Shown piece after piece: positions 26,271-35,512 of a stretch of 64,000 nt of DNA. The notes beneath the pieces were generated by a model. The model was not told the DNA's origin, made no database searches, and saw nothing but the letters and a program-made list of their open reading frames with translations. How positions within the stretch are numbered: position 1 is the stretch's first letter; every line of letters begins with the position of its first letter. Origin of the DNA: an uncultured Vibrio sp. (GTDB lineage: Bacteria; Pseudomonadota; Gammaproteobacteria; Enterobacterales; Vibrionaceae); contig NZ_OY776222.1 of NCBI RefSeq assembly GCF_963675395.1, positions 1,508,030-1,572,029 on the forward strand. The letters are read 5' to 3'. The position numbers and the translations under genes were made by a program.

Positions 26271-26618
26271 ATGATCCCGCAACGTGCTTTTCACCATTTG
26301 ATGCTGATACTCAGTCTGTTGTGCTGGTTGTTAGTTTCGATCATGCCAGTGCTAAACGCACACAGTAATGTTGCAGGAGTTTGGACGACACTCTGTACCA
26401 TCAATGGTTTTGAACTGGTCAAAGTTGAAGATGGCAAACCGCAAACTCAGCACAGTAAACCGTGTCCGTTTGCTTATTTCTCCAATTTTCATACTACAGA
26501 GCTTCTACCTACACTAATTCCAATTCGACAAACGACAGCACAAACTAATGGTTACACTTTTTTGGCTCTAAGTGCCCGTTTTGAAAGTGCTATCCCACGA
26601 GCACCTCCTGTGGCTTAA
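26271..26618 (+). CDS. DUF2946-like small membrane protein
   Basis: A 115-residue protein beginning MIPQRAFHHLMLILSLLC. I chose this ATG because the upstream extension is polar and unlike the family. One N-terminal hydrophobic helix (about residues 8-28) is followed by a short exported domain with Cys residues (TTLCTING and KPCPF). Small proteins of this layout (DUF2946) often occur beside metal-uptake receptors and PepSY proteins and may bind copper or iron. Here the next gene is a PepSY-type protein and a Fur-like site lies upstream. The family call rests on layout and context. Confidence 0.55.
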   Translation: MIPQRAFHHLMLILSLLCWLLVSIMPVLNAHSNVAGVWTTLCTINGFELVKVEDGKPQTQHSKPCPFAYFSNFHTTELLPTLIPIRQTTAQTNGYTFLALSARFESAIPRAPPVA

Positions 26619-26781
26619 CTTAATTACTTACCCAATAACAATAAAACCATTAGTAAAGTCACACGCTCATATCCCATTCATTTCCTTGTGAAGCTGTAAC
26701 AGTGTTCGCTACAGATCGTTTAAGGAGTGGATTGCTTTTTATCTAAAGGGATTATGTGCATTCAAAAAAGGAAGAAACACG

Positions 26782-28194
26782 TTGAGTACAGTTACTAAAC
26801 CTCAACCGACACATGCTGCGCGTCGTAAAACCCTCTATTTTCTCACTTGGCGTTGGCATTTTTATGCAGGGCTCTATGTTGTGCCTTTCATGTTAATGCT
26901 GGCAATAACAGGCTTAGTTATGTTGTTTGATGATGAAATTGAGCAAATTCGTTACGCAGAGTTGTTGAAAGTGACGCCACAATCACAAGTTATGCCAGTA
27001 TCTCACCAACTGACAGCAGTGAAAGAGGCATATCCAGATACGCAAGTTACTCAATTTATCCCCGCAACTCAGTCTGATTCAGCTAACCGCTTTTCGGTGC
27101 TTCTTGCAGATGGCTCTACCCGTTTTGTAACAGTCAATCCCTATTCTGCGGAAGTTTTAGGGGCGATTGATCGCAGTGAAAGTTGGTATGAGTTGGCTAA
27201 CAACATTCACAGTACCTTAATGATTGGCGACTTAGGCGATTATTTGATCGAAGTAGCTGCAAGTTTGGGGATGATTTTGCTGGTAAGTGGTCTCTACTTA
27301 TGGCTGCCAGTGGATAATGCGCGTAAATCGGGATTTCTTAGAGTCCGAGTGAGAAGTGGGGCGAGAGTTTTCTGGCGAGACCTGCACGCTAACTTGGGAG
27401 GAATCCTCTCATTGGTATTGTTGTTTTTCCTTGTTTCAGGTCTTGCTTGGACTGGTATTTGGGGAGGGAAACTGGTGCAGGCATGGAACACTTTTCCGAC
27501 TTACTACACTTGGGGTGAAAAGCCGCAATCGGAGCTGACGCATGCTGACTTAAACCACGGTTCAGAAAAAGAGATGCCGTGGAACTTGGAACAAACGCCA
27601 GTACCGCAATCTCATCATCATGGTGGCGAGCAGGAAATGGTCTCGACCAATGCGACCTTTGGCATTGATCAAGTGATAGCTCAGGCCAAAGTTCTTGGTT
27701 TTACGCAGTACCGTGTTGCCTTTCCTCGCGGGGAAACGGGTGTTTACACTGTTTCCGCTAATACTATGGCGGGAGATATTATCGATCCGCGTGATGATCG
27801 CACTGCACATTTTGACCAGTATACTGGTGAACTGATTATCGAGGTCACTTGGAAAGACTACTCGCCATTCGCTAAAGCAATGGCAGCGGGTACTTCGCTA
27901 CACCAAGGCGACCTCAGCCTATGGAACAAGGTTTCCAATATGCTGTTTTGTGTCGCCTTCGCTTTTGTATCTATCACGGGAGTGATCATGTGGTGGCTGC
28001 GTCGACCAACGGGGCAAGGACGCCTAGGTGTGCCTCCTCGATTTGAACAAGATGGGATATGGATAGCGGGCTTAGCCACTTTAACGGTGATTAGTGTGAT
28101 ATTCCCACTGGCAGGTGCAACCATTGTACTGGCTCTAATGCTTGACTGGTTACTGGTAAGCCGAATAACCAAACTGAAGATCGCTTTCAGTTAA
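26782..28194 (+). CDS. PepSY-associated membrane protein (iron-uptake reductase type)
   Basis: A 470-residue inner-membrane protein with four main helices (about residues 30-52, 155-175, 200-225 and 385-405) and a large exported part holding PepSY-like domains. The N-terminal FLTWRWHFYAGLYVVPFMLMLAITGLVMLF with its His is typical of the PepSY_TM (PiuB-like) family, members of which help reduce or release iron from siderophores. The start is TTG at 26782, supported by AAGGAAG upstream and by lack of another start before the first helix. A His-rich loop (QSHHHGGEQ, near 275) may bind metal. It follows the DUF2946-like gene and is probably Fur-controlled. Confidence 0.82.
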   Translation: MSTVTKPQPTHAARRKTLYFLTWRWHFYAGLYVVPFMLMLAITGLVMLFDDEIEQIRYAELLKVTPQSQVMPVSHQLTAVKEAYPDTQVTQFIPATQSDSANRFSVLLADGSTRFVTVNPYSAEVLGAIDRSESWYELANNIHSTLMIGDLGDYLIEVAASLGMILLVSGLYLWLPVDNARKSGFLRVRVRSGARVFWRDLHANLGGILSLVLLFFLVSGLAWTGIWGGKLVQAWNTFPTYYTWGEKPQSELTHADLNHGSEKEMPWNLEQTPVPQSHHHGGEQEMVSTNATFGIDQVIAQAKVLGFTQYRVAFPRGETGVYTVSANTMAGDIIDPRDDRTAHFDQYTGELIIEVTWKDYSPFAKAMAAGTSLHQGDLSLWNKVSNMLFCVAFAFVSITGVIMWWLRRPTGQGRLGVPPRFEQDGIWIAGLATLTVISVIFPLAGATIVLALMLDWLLVSRITKLKIAFS

Positions 28195-28217
28195 ATTGAA
28201 AAGCACGCAACAAATAG

Positions 28218-28242
28218 AAAGGCCAGATTTTATCTGGCCTTT
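28218..28242. terminator. Terminator after the PepSY gene
   Basis: AAAGGCCAGAT and ATCTGGCCTTT form an 11-base-pair stem with a three-base loop. It separates convergent genes. Confidence 0.85.
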
Positions 28243-28413
28243 CTAGCACACACGAATACTAATTAAATTTATATTAGTTGCCGGCATAAAATATAGTTTG
28301 AGCGGAACCAACAAAGTCTGATCACAGAGCCCTGTAGTAGTCTCGACTGCGCAAGAGGTAACCCATTTGTCTTCGACATAGTACACGTCGTCAAATATTT
28401 GAAAGGACTCAAA

Positions 28414-28989
28414 CTACTTTAGTCGACTTGCTAGCCTTGATGTTTTTTCAAGCCAAGCTTGTCTTGTTTCAGAGTTAGAACCTATAACTGGTCCAAAGTA
28501 CGTTACAGAACGATTTTTGATACCTGAAAAGTCGAGAATGGCCTTTTTTACATGCTTGTAGATTATATTTCCTTTAACGTACTTATACCAAAATGGAGGC
28601 GTGTCTAATGTGACAATTAGCTCTGAACTACGACCCGATAATAGCTTTTCTGGAAAAGGCTTACCTTTAACATATCTAAATGCAAAATTGGGCAGAAATA
28701 CTCTGTCTATTAATCCCTTGAACTTCGCTGGTAAAGAACCCCACCACACAGGTGTGACAATAACAATATGATCAGACCAAAGAACTAGCTCTTGAAACTT
28801 CTGTAAATCGGGTTCTAAGGATTGCACATGGTCATAGCCGTGATCCAAACTCATTTCAAAATTCATGTCACTTATATGGATTCGTTTAACTTCATGCCCT
28901 TGTGCAGAAGTTTCTGCGTAAATATTAGTTATGGACGCACAGAAACTTTCTCGTTTTGGGTTTGCATTTATGACCAGTACTTTTCTCAT
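28414..28989 (-). CDS. NAD(P)H-dependent quinone reductase, flavodoxin fold
   Basis: A 191-residue flavoprotein of the NQO/YwrO/KefF group. The N-terminal KVLVINANPKRESFCASI binds the FMN or FAD phosphate, and the VTPVWWGSLPAKFKGLIDRVF segment (about residues 78-99) is the family signature. It probably reduces quinones or other electrophiles by two electrons. It lies 40 bases downstream of a MerR-type regulator on the same strand, a common pairing for electrophile or oxidant response. The coding frame stays open for about 56 codons past the stop, probably by chance. Confidence 0.82.
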   Translation of the reverse strand: MRKVLVINANPKRESFCASITNIYAETSAQGHEVKRIHISDMNFEMSLDHGYDHVQSLEPDLQKFQELVLWSDHIVIVTPVWWGSLPAKFKGLIDRVFLPNFAFRYVKGKPFPEKLLSGRSSELIVTLDTPPFWYKYVKGNIIYKHVKKAILDFSGIKNRSVTYFGPVIGSNSETRQAWLEKTSRLASRLK

Positions 28990-29033
28990 TACGTGAAATC
29001 CTTGTTTGTGAAAAGTACAGTCTAAAGTCTGAC

Positions 29034-29393
29034 CTATGGGTCAGAGTCAACCCTTTGAATACAAATATCAATTGATTTACGATATTGTTCAATTCGATTT
29101 CTTTGCTCTCTCAGCTGTTGAATTTGAAGCTCAACTTCTTTTTGTTTTTCAGTCAGGAAATCTCTGACAGTTGGCCAATCGAAGCTGCCTTTTTCGTCTT
29201 TTAAATCTACCATTTCTGAAAGTTTGATCCCTAGAGTCTGAGCCTCTTTGATTATTTTTATCAGGCTTACATTAGTTTCAGTGTAAACTCGGTACTTTCC
29301 TGAACGAGAAACGTTCAGTAGACCTAAAGACTCATATAGCCGAATAGCTCTCTGAGTTGCACCAGCTAATTCAGCTGCTTCTTTTATATACAC
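29034..29393 (-). CDS. MerR-family regulator
   Basis: A 119-residue regulator. The GTG at 29393 is preferred because GGAGG lies five bases upstream and the protein then starts YIKEAAELAGATQRAIRLYESLGLL, which is the usual beginning of a MerR helix-turn-helix. A wing and a long coiled-coil helix follow (KQKEVELQIQQLREQRNRIE, about 78-97). It is upstream of the quinone reductase gene and likely controls it. Only one Cys lies near the C-terminus (IDICIQRVD), so a metal-binding loop is not evident; an aromatic or oxidant signal is more likely. An insertion sequence begins about 40 bases upstream of its start. Confidence 0.8.
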   Translation of the reverse strand: MYIKEAAELAGATQRAIRLYESLGLLNVSRSGKYRVYTETNVSLIKIIKEAQTLGIKLSEMVDLKDEKGSFDWPTVRDFLTEKQKEVELQIQQLREQRNRIEQYRKSIDICIQRVDSDP

Positions 29394-29498
29394 ATCAACC
29401 TCCACTTACTGACTAACTAAGCAACTAACGAATGACATGGATTCCCCCTCCCGAGGATCGACCACACTTAGGTGGTACTTATTTGCACTGGAGGCACC

Positions 29499-30524
29499 AT
29501 GTCTGATTATTCTTATTTTGGCGGTATCGACTTAGCTAAAAATCACTTCAGTATTCATGTCGTTGACTCACAAGGTAAAGTCATCCTGCATAAATCCGTT
29601 ACCCGCTCTAAGCTACTGCCTACATTAGCAAATATGCCACCTATGCGTATAGGCTTAGAAGCGTGCGGTGGAGCGCATTACTGGGCAAGGACACTCCATG
29701 GACTTGGCCATGATGCTCGCATCATGGCGGTTAAGTATGTCGTCCCACACCGTACAAAAGGTAAAAATGACCTCAATGATGCGGCTTCTATTTGCCAAGC
29801 TGTACAACACTCATCTACCCGCTTCGTACCCGTAAAATCCCCTGAGCAACAAGCCATTTTGTCGGTGCACCGTATGAGAGAACATTGGGTTCGTGAGCGA
29901 ACTGCTTTAATGAACCGTATCCGAGCGCTACTTTCCGAATTCGGACTAATCATACCTGTTGGACGCTCATCGCTGATGAAGCAAGTTCCCCTCATGCTCG
30001 AAGACGCCGAAAACGAACTGCCTCATTTAGCCAGAACGGCGATTGCTGACGCTTACCATCATCTTGAAGCGTTAAACCAACGTATTGCTGACACAGAACA
30101 GGTCTTCGATGCTTTTGCTAAAGTCAGTGACAATGTTCAGCGGATTATGAAGGTGAGAGGCATTGGCCCTCAAACCGCTACGGCGATACTAGCGTCGATA
30201 GGGAGTGGCTCTCAGTTCGACAAGAGCCGAGATTTCTCTGCCTGGCTAGGGTTAGTCCCAAAACAATATTCAACTGGCGGTAAACCAAGGTTAGGCAGAA
30301 TCACCAAGCATGGTGATAAATATCTACGAACTTTGCTCGTTCATGGTGCCCGAACGGTTATGGCAAACTTGGGAGATAAACAAGATAGGTTGAGTCAGTG
30401 GTGTCGCAGTATTCTTGAACGTCGGGGCATGAACCGAGCCATCGTGGCTCTGGCTGCAAAGAATGCCCGAATCATCTGGTCACTACTGCACAACCAAACA
30501 GAATACGAGAATTACGCTGCTTAA
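29499..30524 (+). CDS. IS110-family transposase
   Basis: A 341-residue DEDD transposase. The ATG at 29499 follows GGAGG. The catalytic acidic residues can be placed as Asp11 (GGIDLAKNHF), Glu54 (GLEACGG), Asp91 and Asp94 (KNDLNDAA). The C-terminal transposase-20 domain shows KVRGIGPQTATAILASIG and the Ser-containing LVPKQYSTGGKPRLGRITKHGD. The frame is complete, so the element may be active. Confidence 0.95.
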   Translation: MSDYSYFGGIDLAKNHFSIHVVDSQGKVILHKSVTRSKLLPTLANMPPMRIGLEACGGAHYWARTLHGLGHDARIMAVKYVVPHRTKGKNDLNDAASICQAVQHSSTRFVPVKSPEQQAILSVHRMREHWVRERTALMNRIRALLSEFGLIIPVGRSSLMKQVPLMLEDAENELPHLARTAIADAYHHLEALNQRIADTEQVFDAFAKVSDNVQRIMKVRGIGPQTATAILASIGSGSQFDKSRDFSAWLGLVPKQYSTGGKPRLGRITKHGDKYLRTLLVHGARTVMANLGDKQDRLSQWCRSILERRGMNRAIVALAAKNARIIWSLLHNQTEYENYAA

Positions 30525-30780
30525 GTTAACACTAACTCAAGCAGCGTAACGAGAACACACCCACCGGGTCACTGCAGACGCAATGGATGGAGATAGGTTA
30601 AGACCACTTGCGGAGAGCCTGTTAATGCGGCGGACATACCAAATGTCATCTAACGAATAAGGCACCGCAGTCGCGCAACGTCATCAGGGTCACAACGTAT
30701 GCGAATCGTTGATATAAAGACCGAATGTAGAGCGGCAGTCCAAAACCCATCACTTGAAGTTTAGCGGATGTTTGACAACC
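30525..30780 (+). other. Non-coding tail of the insertion sequence
   Basis: About 255 bases between the transposase stop and the right inverted repeat hold no gene-like frame. In IS110-family elements the non-coding end DNA can carry a structured guide (bridge) RNA; whether this one does is not shown by the sequence alone. Confidence 0.4.
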
Positions 30781-30869
30781 GGGGGAATCCATGTAGCCCT
30801 GTTAAGGGGTGAACAACGCATAGTATAAATGCCACGCGTTTTGAATCCCTCTTGAAGCGTTTATTATGT

Positions 30870-31280
30870 TTAATGTTTGATTGCAGCTGCAATACTTCTA
30901 ATACAACGTATTGCTGATTCACTTACACCTGACAATTGATAGAAACCAAGTATGACACCTAGATATCGCTCACAATGAGCTTCAACTCCTTGTGAAAGAA
31001 GTAGCCTGTACAACTGCTCGCCTTCATCTCGCAGCGGGTCAAATTCAGCCGTGATAATTAATGTTGGCGGTAAACCTTGAAAATCTTGTCTTGACAATAA
31101 ATTGAGTTCTGATTCACAAGACAAGCGCTCTGAGTTACCCACATACAGCTGAAAGCCAGAAAGTAACATTTGAGCAGTGATAATATAATCTGTTCCGTTT
31201 TCCTGGTAACTCTCTGACTCCCCGTTTGGATCAACCATAGGATCGACTTCTTTGTCGCAAGTGCAAAAATTACGTATCAT
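30870..31280 (-). pseudogene. Truncated alpha/beta hydrolase (hormone-sensitive-lipase type)
   Basis: Only the C-terminal part of an alpha/beta hydrolase-3 protein remains. The segment LPPTLIITAEFDPLRDEGEQ holds the catalytic Asp region, but the oxyanion HGGG and the nucleophile GxSxG parts are missing. The usual IHGF motif with the catalytic His reads VILGF here, so His is replaced by Leu. The first dozen residues (MIRNFCTCDKEV) do not look native. It lies just beyond the right end of the insertion sequence. Inactive as an esterase. Confidence 0.7.
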
Positions 31281-31495
31281 CTTTCTCGAATTCCTTTCTG
31301 ATTATTTTCCGCAGATCTGCTGAGCGCCATAACGCAGATTTCCACTAGACGTAAACTTTACCTTTCAGATATAGAACGCCTTTGCCCGAGATACCAAGTC
31401 ATAACTTTCAAATTTAGAAGTTACAACTACATACAAAAGTGCGAGTTGTTTCAACTCATAAGTGTCTTAGCTAAGGCTACACATACAAGCCATTA

Positions 31496-32128
31496 CTACA
31501 AATATCCTGTAAACAAAGTTACACCAAAGAAAATGAGAACTATGCCAGCCACTCTTTCCACGATGTGTATGCCCGCTTTTAAGTGTTTCTGAATTCGAGG
31601 ACGACAGATAGCAGTTGCAATGAATAAGTCCCAAAGCAAGACGGCCAGAAACATCCACACCCCACAAGAGACCTGCTGAATCAACGTAACGTCATTTCCT
31701 AAAATCACGGTCATTAAACTCATATAGAACAGTGCATTCTTAGGGTTGAGTAGTGCGGAATTTAATCCAAGAAGCAGTTGGTTCAATGCTGATGGGACTT
31801 GTACATGTTCTGTTTCCAATAACGAATCAGTTTGTTTGCTTCTTAATAACTTCTGACCAATCCAAAAAAGGTAAATAGCCCCTAATACCTCAACTATTTT
31901 AAATACAATTTGATTCTCACGGATATTTGCCCAACCGAATATCACCAACGCGATATAAATTGCATTTCCTAGAGCAATACCAAGACAGATAAACCGACTC
32001 CCGAGCAATCTATGACGGATTGCATGAGCAATAATTAAGAAAAAATCCTGTCCAGGACTCAACAGAGCGACGAAATGAGCTAGTGCTAGTGCAGGGAAAG
32101 CAGCAGGGAAAAGGATTGAAAGCGACAT
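31496..32128 (-). CDS. LysE/RhtB-family amino-acid exporter
   Basis: A 210-residue membrane protein with about six helices. The N-terminal HFVALLSPGQDFFLIIAHAIRH matches the LysE family motif (SPGPDFxxV), and LLNPKNALFYMSLM is the conserved NPK block near residue 125. Such proteins export amino acids or related metabolites. It follows an AraC-type regulator on the same strand with a 50-base gap, which suggests a regulated exporter pair. Confidence 0.85.
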   Translation of the reverse strand: MSLSILFPAAFPALALAHFVALLSPGQDFFLIIAHAIRHRLLGSRFICLGIALGNAIYIALVIFGWANIRENQIVFKIVEVLGAIYLFWIGQKLLRSKQTDSLLETEHVQVPSALNQLLLGLNSALLNPKNALFYMSLMTVILGNDVTLIQQVSCGVWMFLAVLLWDLFIATAICRPRIQKHLKAGIHIVERVAGIVLIFFGVTLFTGYL

Positions 32129-32177
32129 AAACAGTTACCTATAGCCAAATTTGTTTTCAAACTATAGGTTTTCTAAC

Positions 32178-33017
32178 TTAGTATTTATTGTCGAAAATTG
32201 ACGTTACCTGCTGGTATTGTCGTGGCGTTGAAGCTGTATAGTTAACAAACGTACGATGAAGTTGGCTTTGATCAGAGAAACCCACTTCTGCCGCCACATC
32301 AACGATACTCATTCCGCGTTTTAGTAAAATCTTCGCTTTTTCAACACGACTATTGTTTACAAATGACTTCGGCGTTATTCCAAGGTGCTTTTTAAAAATA
32401 CGGATTAATGTCTCTTTTGGTCTCCCGAACTCTTTTGAAACAGCGTCAAGAGATGGTGCACAAGCTATGTCTTGCAAAAGTCGATTCCTTAGCTTACAGA
32501 CCAACTCACTTTCGTCTTCATGTTCACTTATTGGGACACAGTAACGGCTGACTAAATTGAATAAATAACTCTGAACCTCTATGGCAGCGTGGTGAGACCC
32601 TTTATTTAACAGTAAAAGAATTAGATCAGATAAATTGACATCACTTTCCGTAGCAAAAAATAAATTTAGATCACAACTGTATTTCGTTATCTCACATCCA
32701 TATAACTTCGATAGCACGTTACAACACCATACATTGTCGATATATAGCATGTGATAGCTGCGAGACATCCCTCCTATAGGATTACAGGCGTGCACCATGT
32801 TAGGTTCTATCAGAATTATGTCCCCTTTTTTAAGGACAACCTTTCCATCTGGCATCGTTAATTGGGTTATTCCCGATTCAATGATTCCAAGTGACAATTC
32901 AGAATGGCTGTGAGCTTTATAACTCTGTGTACTGTTGTAAGTCGTTCTGATCGTCAGATATGGAATAATCTTGCTACTCCAAAAGTGCTGATTAACGTCA
33001 CGAACAGTGTCTGTCAC
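32178..33017 (-). CDS. AraC-family regulator
   Basis: A 279-residue regulator with an N-terminal cupin sensor domain (SELSLGIIESGITQLTMPDG and KGDIILIEPNMVHACNP, about residues 37-83) and a C-terminal double helix-turn-helix (SLDAVSKEFGRPKETLIRIFKKHLG, then MSIVDVAAEVGFSDQSQLHRTF). I chose GTG at 33017 because TTGGAG lies nine bases upstream; the TTG at 33032 is part of that sequence. It precedes the LysE-type exporter and probably controls it. The layout resembles the AraC-LysE pairs common in proteobacteria. Confidence 0.82.
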   Translation of the reverse strand: MTDTVRDVNQHFWSSKIIPYLTIRTTYNSTQSYKAHSHSELSLGIIESGITQLTMPDGKVVLKKGDIILIEPNMVHACNPIGGMSRSYHMLYIDNVWCCNVLSKLYGCEITKYSCDLNLFFATESDVNLSDLILLLLNKGSHHAAIEVQSYLFNLVSRYCVPISEHEDESELVCKLRNRLLQDIACAPSLDAVSKEFGRPKETLIRIFKKHLGITPKSFVNNSRVEKAKILLKRGMSIVDVAAEVGFSDQSQLHRTFVNYTASTPRQYQQVTSIFDNKY

Positions 33018-33374
33018 AGAACTAAACTCCAATCTAACTATCTAGTTATCGTATTCCACTGAGTTGTTTTGCGCAACAATCAAGGCCGAAGTCGTCATAT
33101 AAAAACATGGACTGCCATTAGAAAAAGTCGGGAAAACTTTCAACAAACGAAACTACCACTTCCATTGCGCAAACTTGCAATGGGGCAAAGGCATGTTAGC
33201 GATAATCGGTTCACGTTCTACTATGTAATTTGGCCGAGGAAAAGTGACAAACTTTAAGTAAATGATCAGACTTCATTGTAACAAAACAAACTATATTGTC
33301 TTTAGACATCGGATTATTAAATGAAAAGGTTGGGTCTCGCCCACGCTGTCTTTTTCAATTTTACTGACAGAGAA
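33018..33374. other. Intergenic region without a supported gene
   Basis: About 355 bases between the araC-like gene and the chemoreceptor terminator. Short open frames exist on the plus strand (for example 33069-33257) but lack a ribosome-binding site and recognisable sequence. It should hold the araC promoter. Confidence 0.4.
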
Positions 33375-33420
33375 CACAGCAGCTATCTGCACCAAATTAT
33401 CAGTACGATTAGCTGCTGTG
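33375..33420 (-). terminator. Hairpin after the chemoreceptor gene
   Basis: CACAGCAGCTA and TAGCTGCTGTG are a perfect 11-base inverted repeat with a 24-base loop, 12 bases past the stop. On the minus strand a TTCTCTG stretch follows. Confidence 0.6.
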
Positions 33421-33431
33421 AGGTCACTCAG

Positions 33432-35060
33432 CTAAAGCCTAAATACGCCCATACGCACTTTTAAGTTATGAGCAAGACTACTTATTTGCTGACATGCGAC
33501 TGCCGTTTGAGAGGCCCCTTCTGCCATTTCAGTCGAAGCACAATTGATATGCTCAACACTTCGATTTAACTCTTCTGAAACCGAGTTCTGCTCACTACAT
33601 GCTGTGGCGATATGCGTACTCATTTGTGCGATATTGTCTACCGAGTGCTCAATTTTGTTGATTTGATTGCCTGCTTCATTCACCTGTTCAACACAAATCG
33701 AAATCCCTTCCTGACACTCTTTGCTCGATTGCCCCATTTTGCTGGTGTTTTGTTGCAGTTGACTCACGATATCAATAATCTGGGAAGTTGAGTCTTGCGT
33801 ACGCTGCGCTAACGAACGCACTTCATCCGCAACAACCGCGAACCCGCGACCTTGCTCTCCTGCCCTTGCCGCCTCGATCGCCGCATTGAGTGCCAATAAG
33901 TTTGTCTGTTCAGCGATACCACGTATGACATCGACGACAACATTAATATTGTTTGAACTAGATTCAAGCTCTTGTGCCAAATTATCTGAATTTTGAATCG
34001 ATCCGGAAACTCTCTCTATCACCGTAATCGTTTGCTGCAACGTTTCGGTTCCCTGTTTTGCTACTTCCGCAGCGGAATACGCAGACGTCGCGCCAACCTC
34101 GGTATTTTGTGCCACTTCACTCACTGCAGCCTGCATTTCCGTCATCGCCGATGCGACAGAACTCAACTCGAGTTGTTGATTCTGCATACCTGATGCTGTC
34201 TGTGAAGAAATCGCACTGACTTCTTCTACCGCTGCGGTAAGCTGAATGGTTGAATCATTGATTTCAGAGACTAGAGAGTGCAAATTTGCTTGCATGGTTC
34301 CAAGTGACTTAAGTAAGTTCCCTAGCTCATCTTTGGTTAACTCACTTTCATTTACCTCGTTGTTCAATTGACCTTTAGCTATATTTGCAGCAAATTTCAA
34401 CGCATGGTCAATCGGGCGACAAATCGCTCGAGACAGTAGCAAAGCAGATAAGATCATCACCGCTATAATACTTAGCGCACCAATGCCTGCACTCAGTTGC
34501 GTTGCAGAAGCTTCTCTCCATACATCCTGACCAATTTGAACGACCGCTCGGTCATTCAGCGTCAAGGAGTCATCTAAACTTTTCAGTGCCTTAGAGTAAG
34601 TAGGAAAGCTCGATAAAATCAGATCATTAGCACCTGCCGCATCACCTTCTTTTAACAGCCTATTATAAGGCTTGGTTTCGGTGATATATTGATTCCACGT
34701 TTCTTTAAATGTTTTAAAAGATGCCGTTTCTTGCTCATTCAGTTCTAACGCCTCATAAGCGGTGATACCCGATTGAACGTCTTGACGCCATTGGTCAAGA
34801 TCACTTAACCACTCACCTATTTGCGGGTTGTGACTGTTCGGCAGCAAAGAGAACTCATCTTTACGAATTTTTGTAATATCAACTTGGATGCCTTTCAAAA
34901 GCGCTACCGACGGTAAGCTCTTGTTCGTGAGAATATTAATATTTTTGTTTAATACCGATAAACTTTGCATCAATATGATTGACACTATCGCAAAAACTAG
35001 AAATACCGTCAGATAGCTCAACGATATTTTCTTAACAACACTTAGGTTCTTGATATTCAT
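33432..35060 (-). CDS. Methyl-accepting chemotaxis protein with four-helix-bundle sensor
   Basis: A 542-residue chemoreceptor. It has a first transmembrane helix ([19 protein letters not shown], about residues 12-30), a periplasmic four-helix-bundle domain (about 35-190), a second helix ([19 protein letters not shown]), a HAMP domain starting at [11 protein letters not shown] and a cytoplasmic signalling domain. The hairpin tip is intact ([35 protein letters not shown]). No CheR-binding pentapeptide is seen at the end (RMGVFRL). The ligand is unknown. Confidence 0.93.
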   Translation of the reverse strand: MNIKNLSVVKKISLSYLTVFLVFAIVSIILMQSLSVLNKNINILTNKSLPSVALLKGIQVDITKIRKDEFSLLPNSHNPQIGEWLSDLDQWRQDVQSGITAYEALELNEQETASFKTFKETWNQYITETKPYNRLLKEGDAAGANDLILSSFPTYSKALKSLDDSLTLNDRAVVQIGQDVWREASATQLSAGIGALSIIAVMILSALLLSRAICRPIDHALKFAANIAKGQLNNEVNESELTKDELGNLLKSLGTMQANLHSLVSEINDSTIQLTAAVEEVSAISSQTASGMQNQQLELSSVASAMTEMQAAVSEVAQNTEVGATSAYSAAEVAKQGTETLQQTITVIERVSGSIQNSDNLAQELESSSNNINVVVDVIRGIAEQTNLLALNAAIEAARAGEQGRGFAVVADEVRSLAQRTQDSTSQIIDIVSQLQQNTSKMGQSSKECQEGISICVEQVNEAGNQINKIEHSVDNIAQMSTHIATACSEQNSVSEELNRSVEHINCASTEMAEGASQTAVACQQISSLAHNLKVRMGVFRL

Positions 35061-35254
35061 ACTTTCCTTACGACAAACTTATCCATTATTTCATTTATAT
35101 ACACTTCCAATGTGCCTTTTTGTCAGTGCGTCTGCTTATTGATTAGCGCATAATCATTCTCAATTCATCGGCAATGCTGACAATATCTTAAGTATTAAAT
35201 CGTATACCATTCTTCTCAGTTGTTAATGTTTAAGCGTAAGGTGTTGTATTAAAA

Positions 35255-35389
35255 ATGATCTCTATGGTGAACTCGATTTTACGCAACGTACTTGGCCATG
35301 CGGATATCTCGATGACCATGCGCTACGCGCATTTCGCACCCGATCATTTATCTGAGGCGATTACCCGCAACCCTCTCAGCAATTTATAG
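35255..35389 (+). pseudogene. C-terminal remnant of a tyrosine recombinase (phage-type integrase)
   Basis: The frame reads LRNVLGHADISMTMRYAHFA followed by PDHLSEAITRNPLSNL and a stop. LGH and the catalytic-Tyr block TMRYAHFAPDHL are the signature of the integrase C-terminus. Only 44 codons remain and a stop lies shortly upstream in frame, so nothing of the core domain is left. It marks a lost phage or island end between the chemoreceptor gene and guaC. Confidence 0.75.
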
Positions 35390-35460
35390 CCCGTCACCAC
35401 AAAATTTTTTATAGCTCTGTCGCCACTTCGTCGCCACTAGACAAATTTAGGGCAAAAAAA

Positions 35461-35479
35461 GAGCCGCTAAATGCGGCTC
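35461..35479 (-). terminator. guaC terminator
   Basis: GAGCCGC and GCGGCTC pair around TAAAT, and the seven A on the left give a T-tract on the minus strand. Confidence 0.85.
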
Positions 35480-35512
35480 TCAATTATTCGAATTTTCCGA
35501 TATTCAGTCGAC

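Larger units (their letters stand above)
29436..30793 (+). mobile_element. IS110-family (IS1111-type) insertion sequence
   Basis: CATGGATTCCCCC at 29436-29448 is the exact reverse complement of GGGGGAATCCATG at 30781-30793. Between them lie one transposase gene and about 255 bases of non-coding DNA after it. Subterminal inverted repeats and a long non-coding tail are typical of the IS1111 group, in which the true ends lie a few bases outside the repeats. No target duplication is expected for this family. The copy looks intact. Confidence 0.8.

Noticed and set aside
33069..33257. 62-codon open frame in the gap between the araC-like gene and the chemoreceptor
   Set aside because: Basic, low-complexity composition, no Shine-Dalgarno sequence, no recognisable family.
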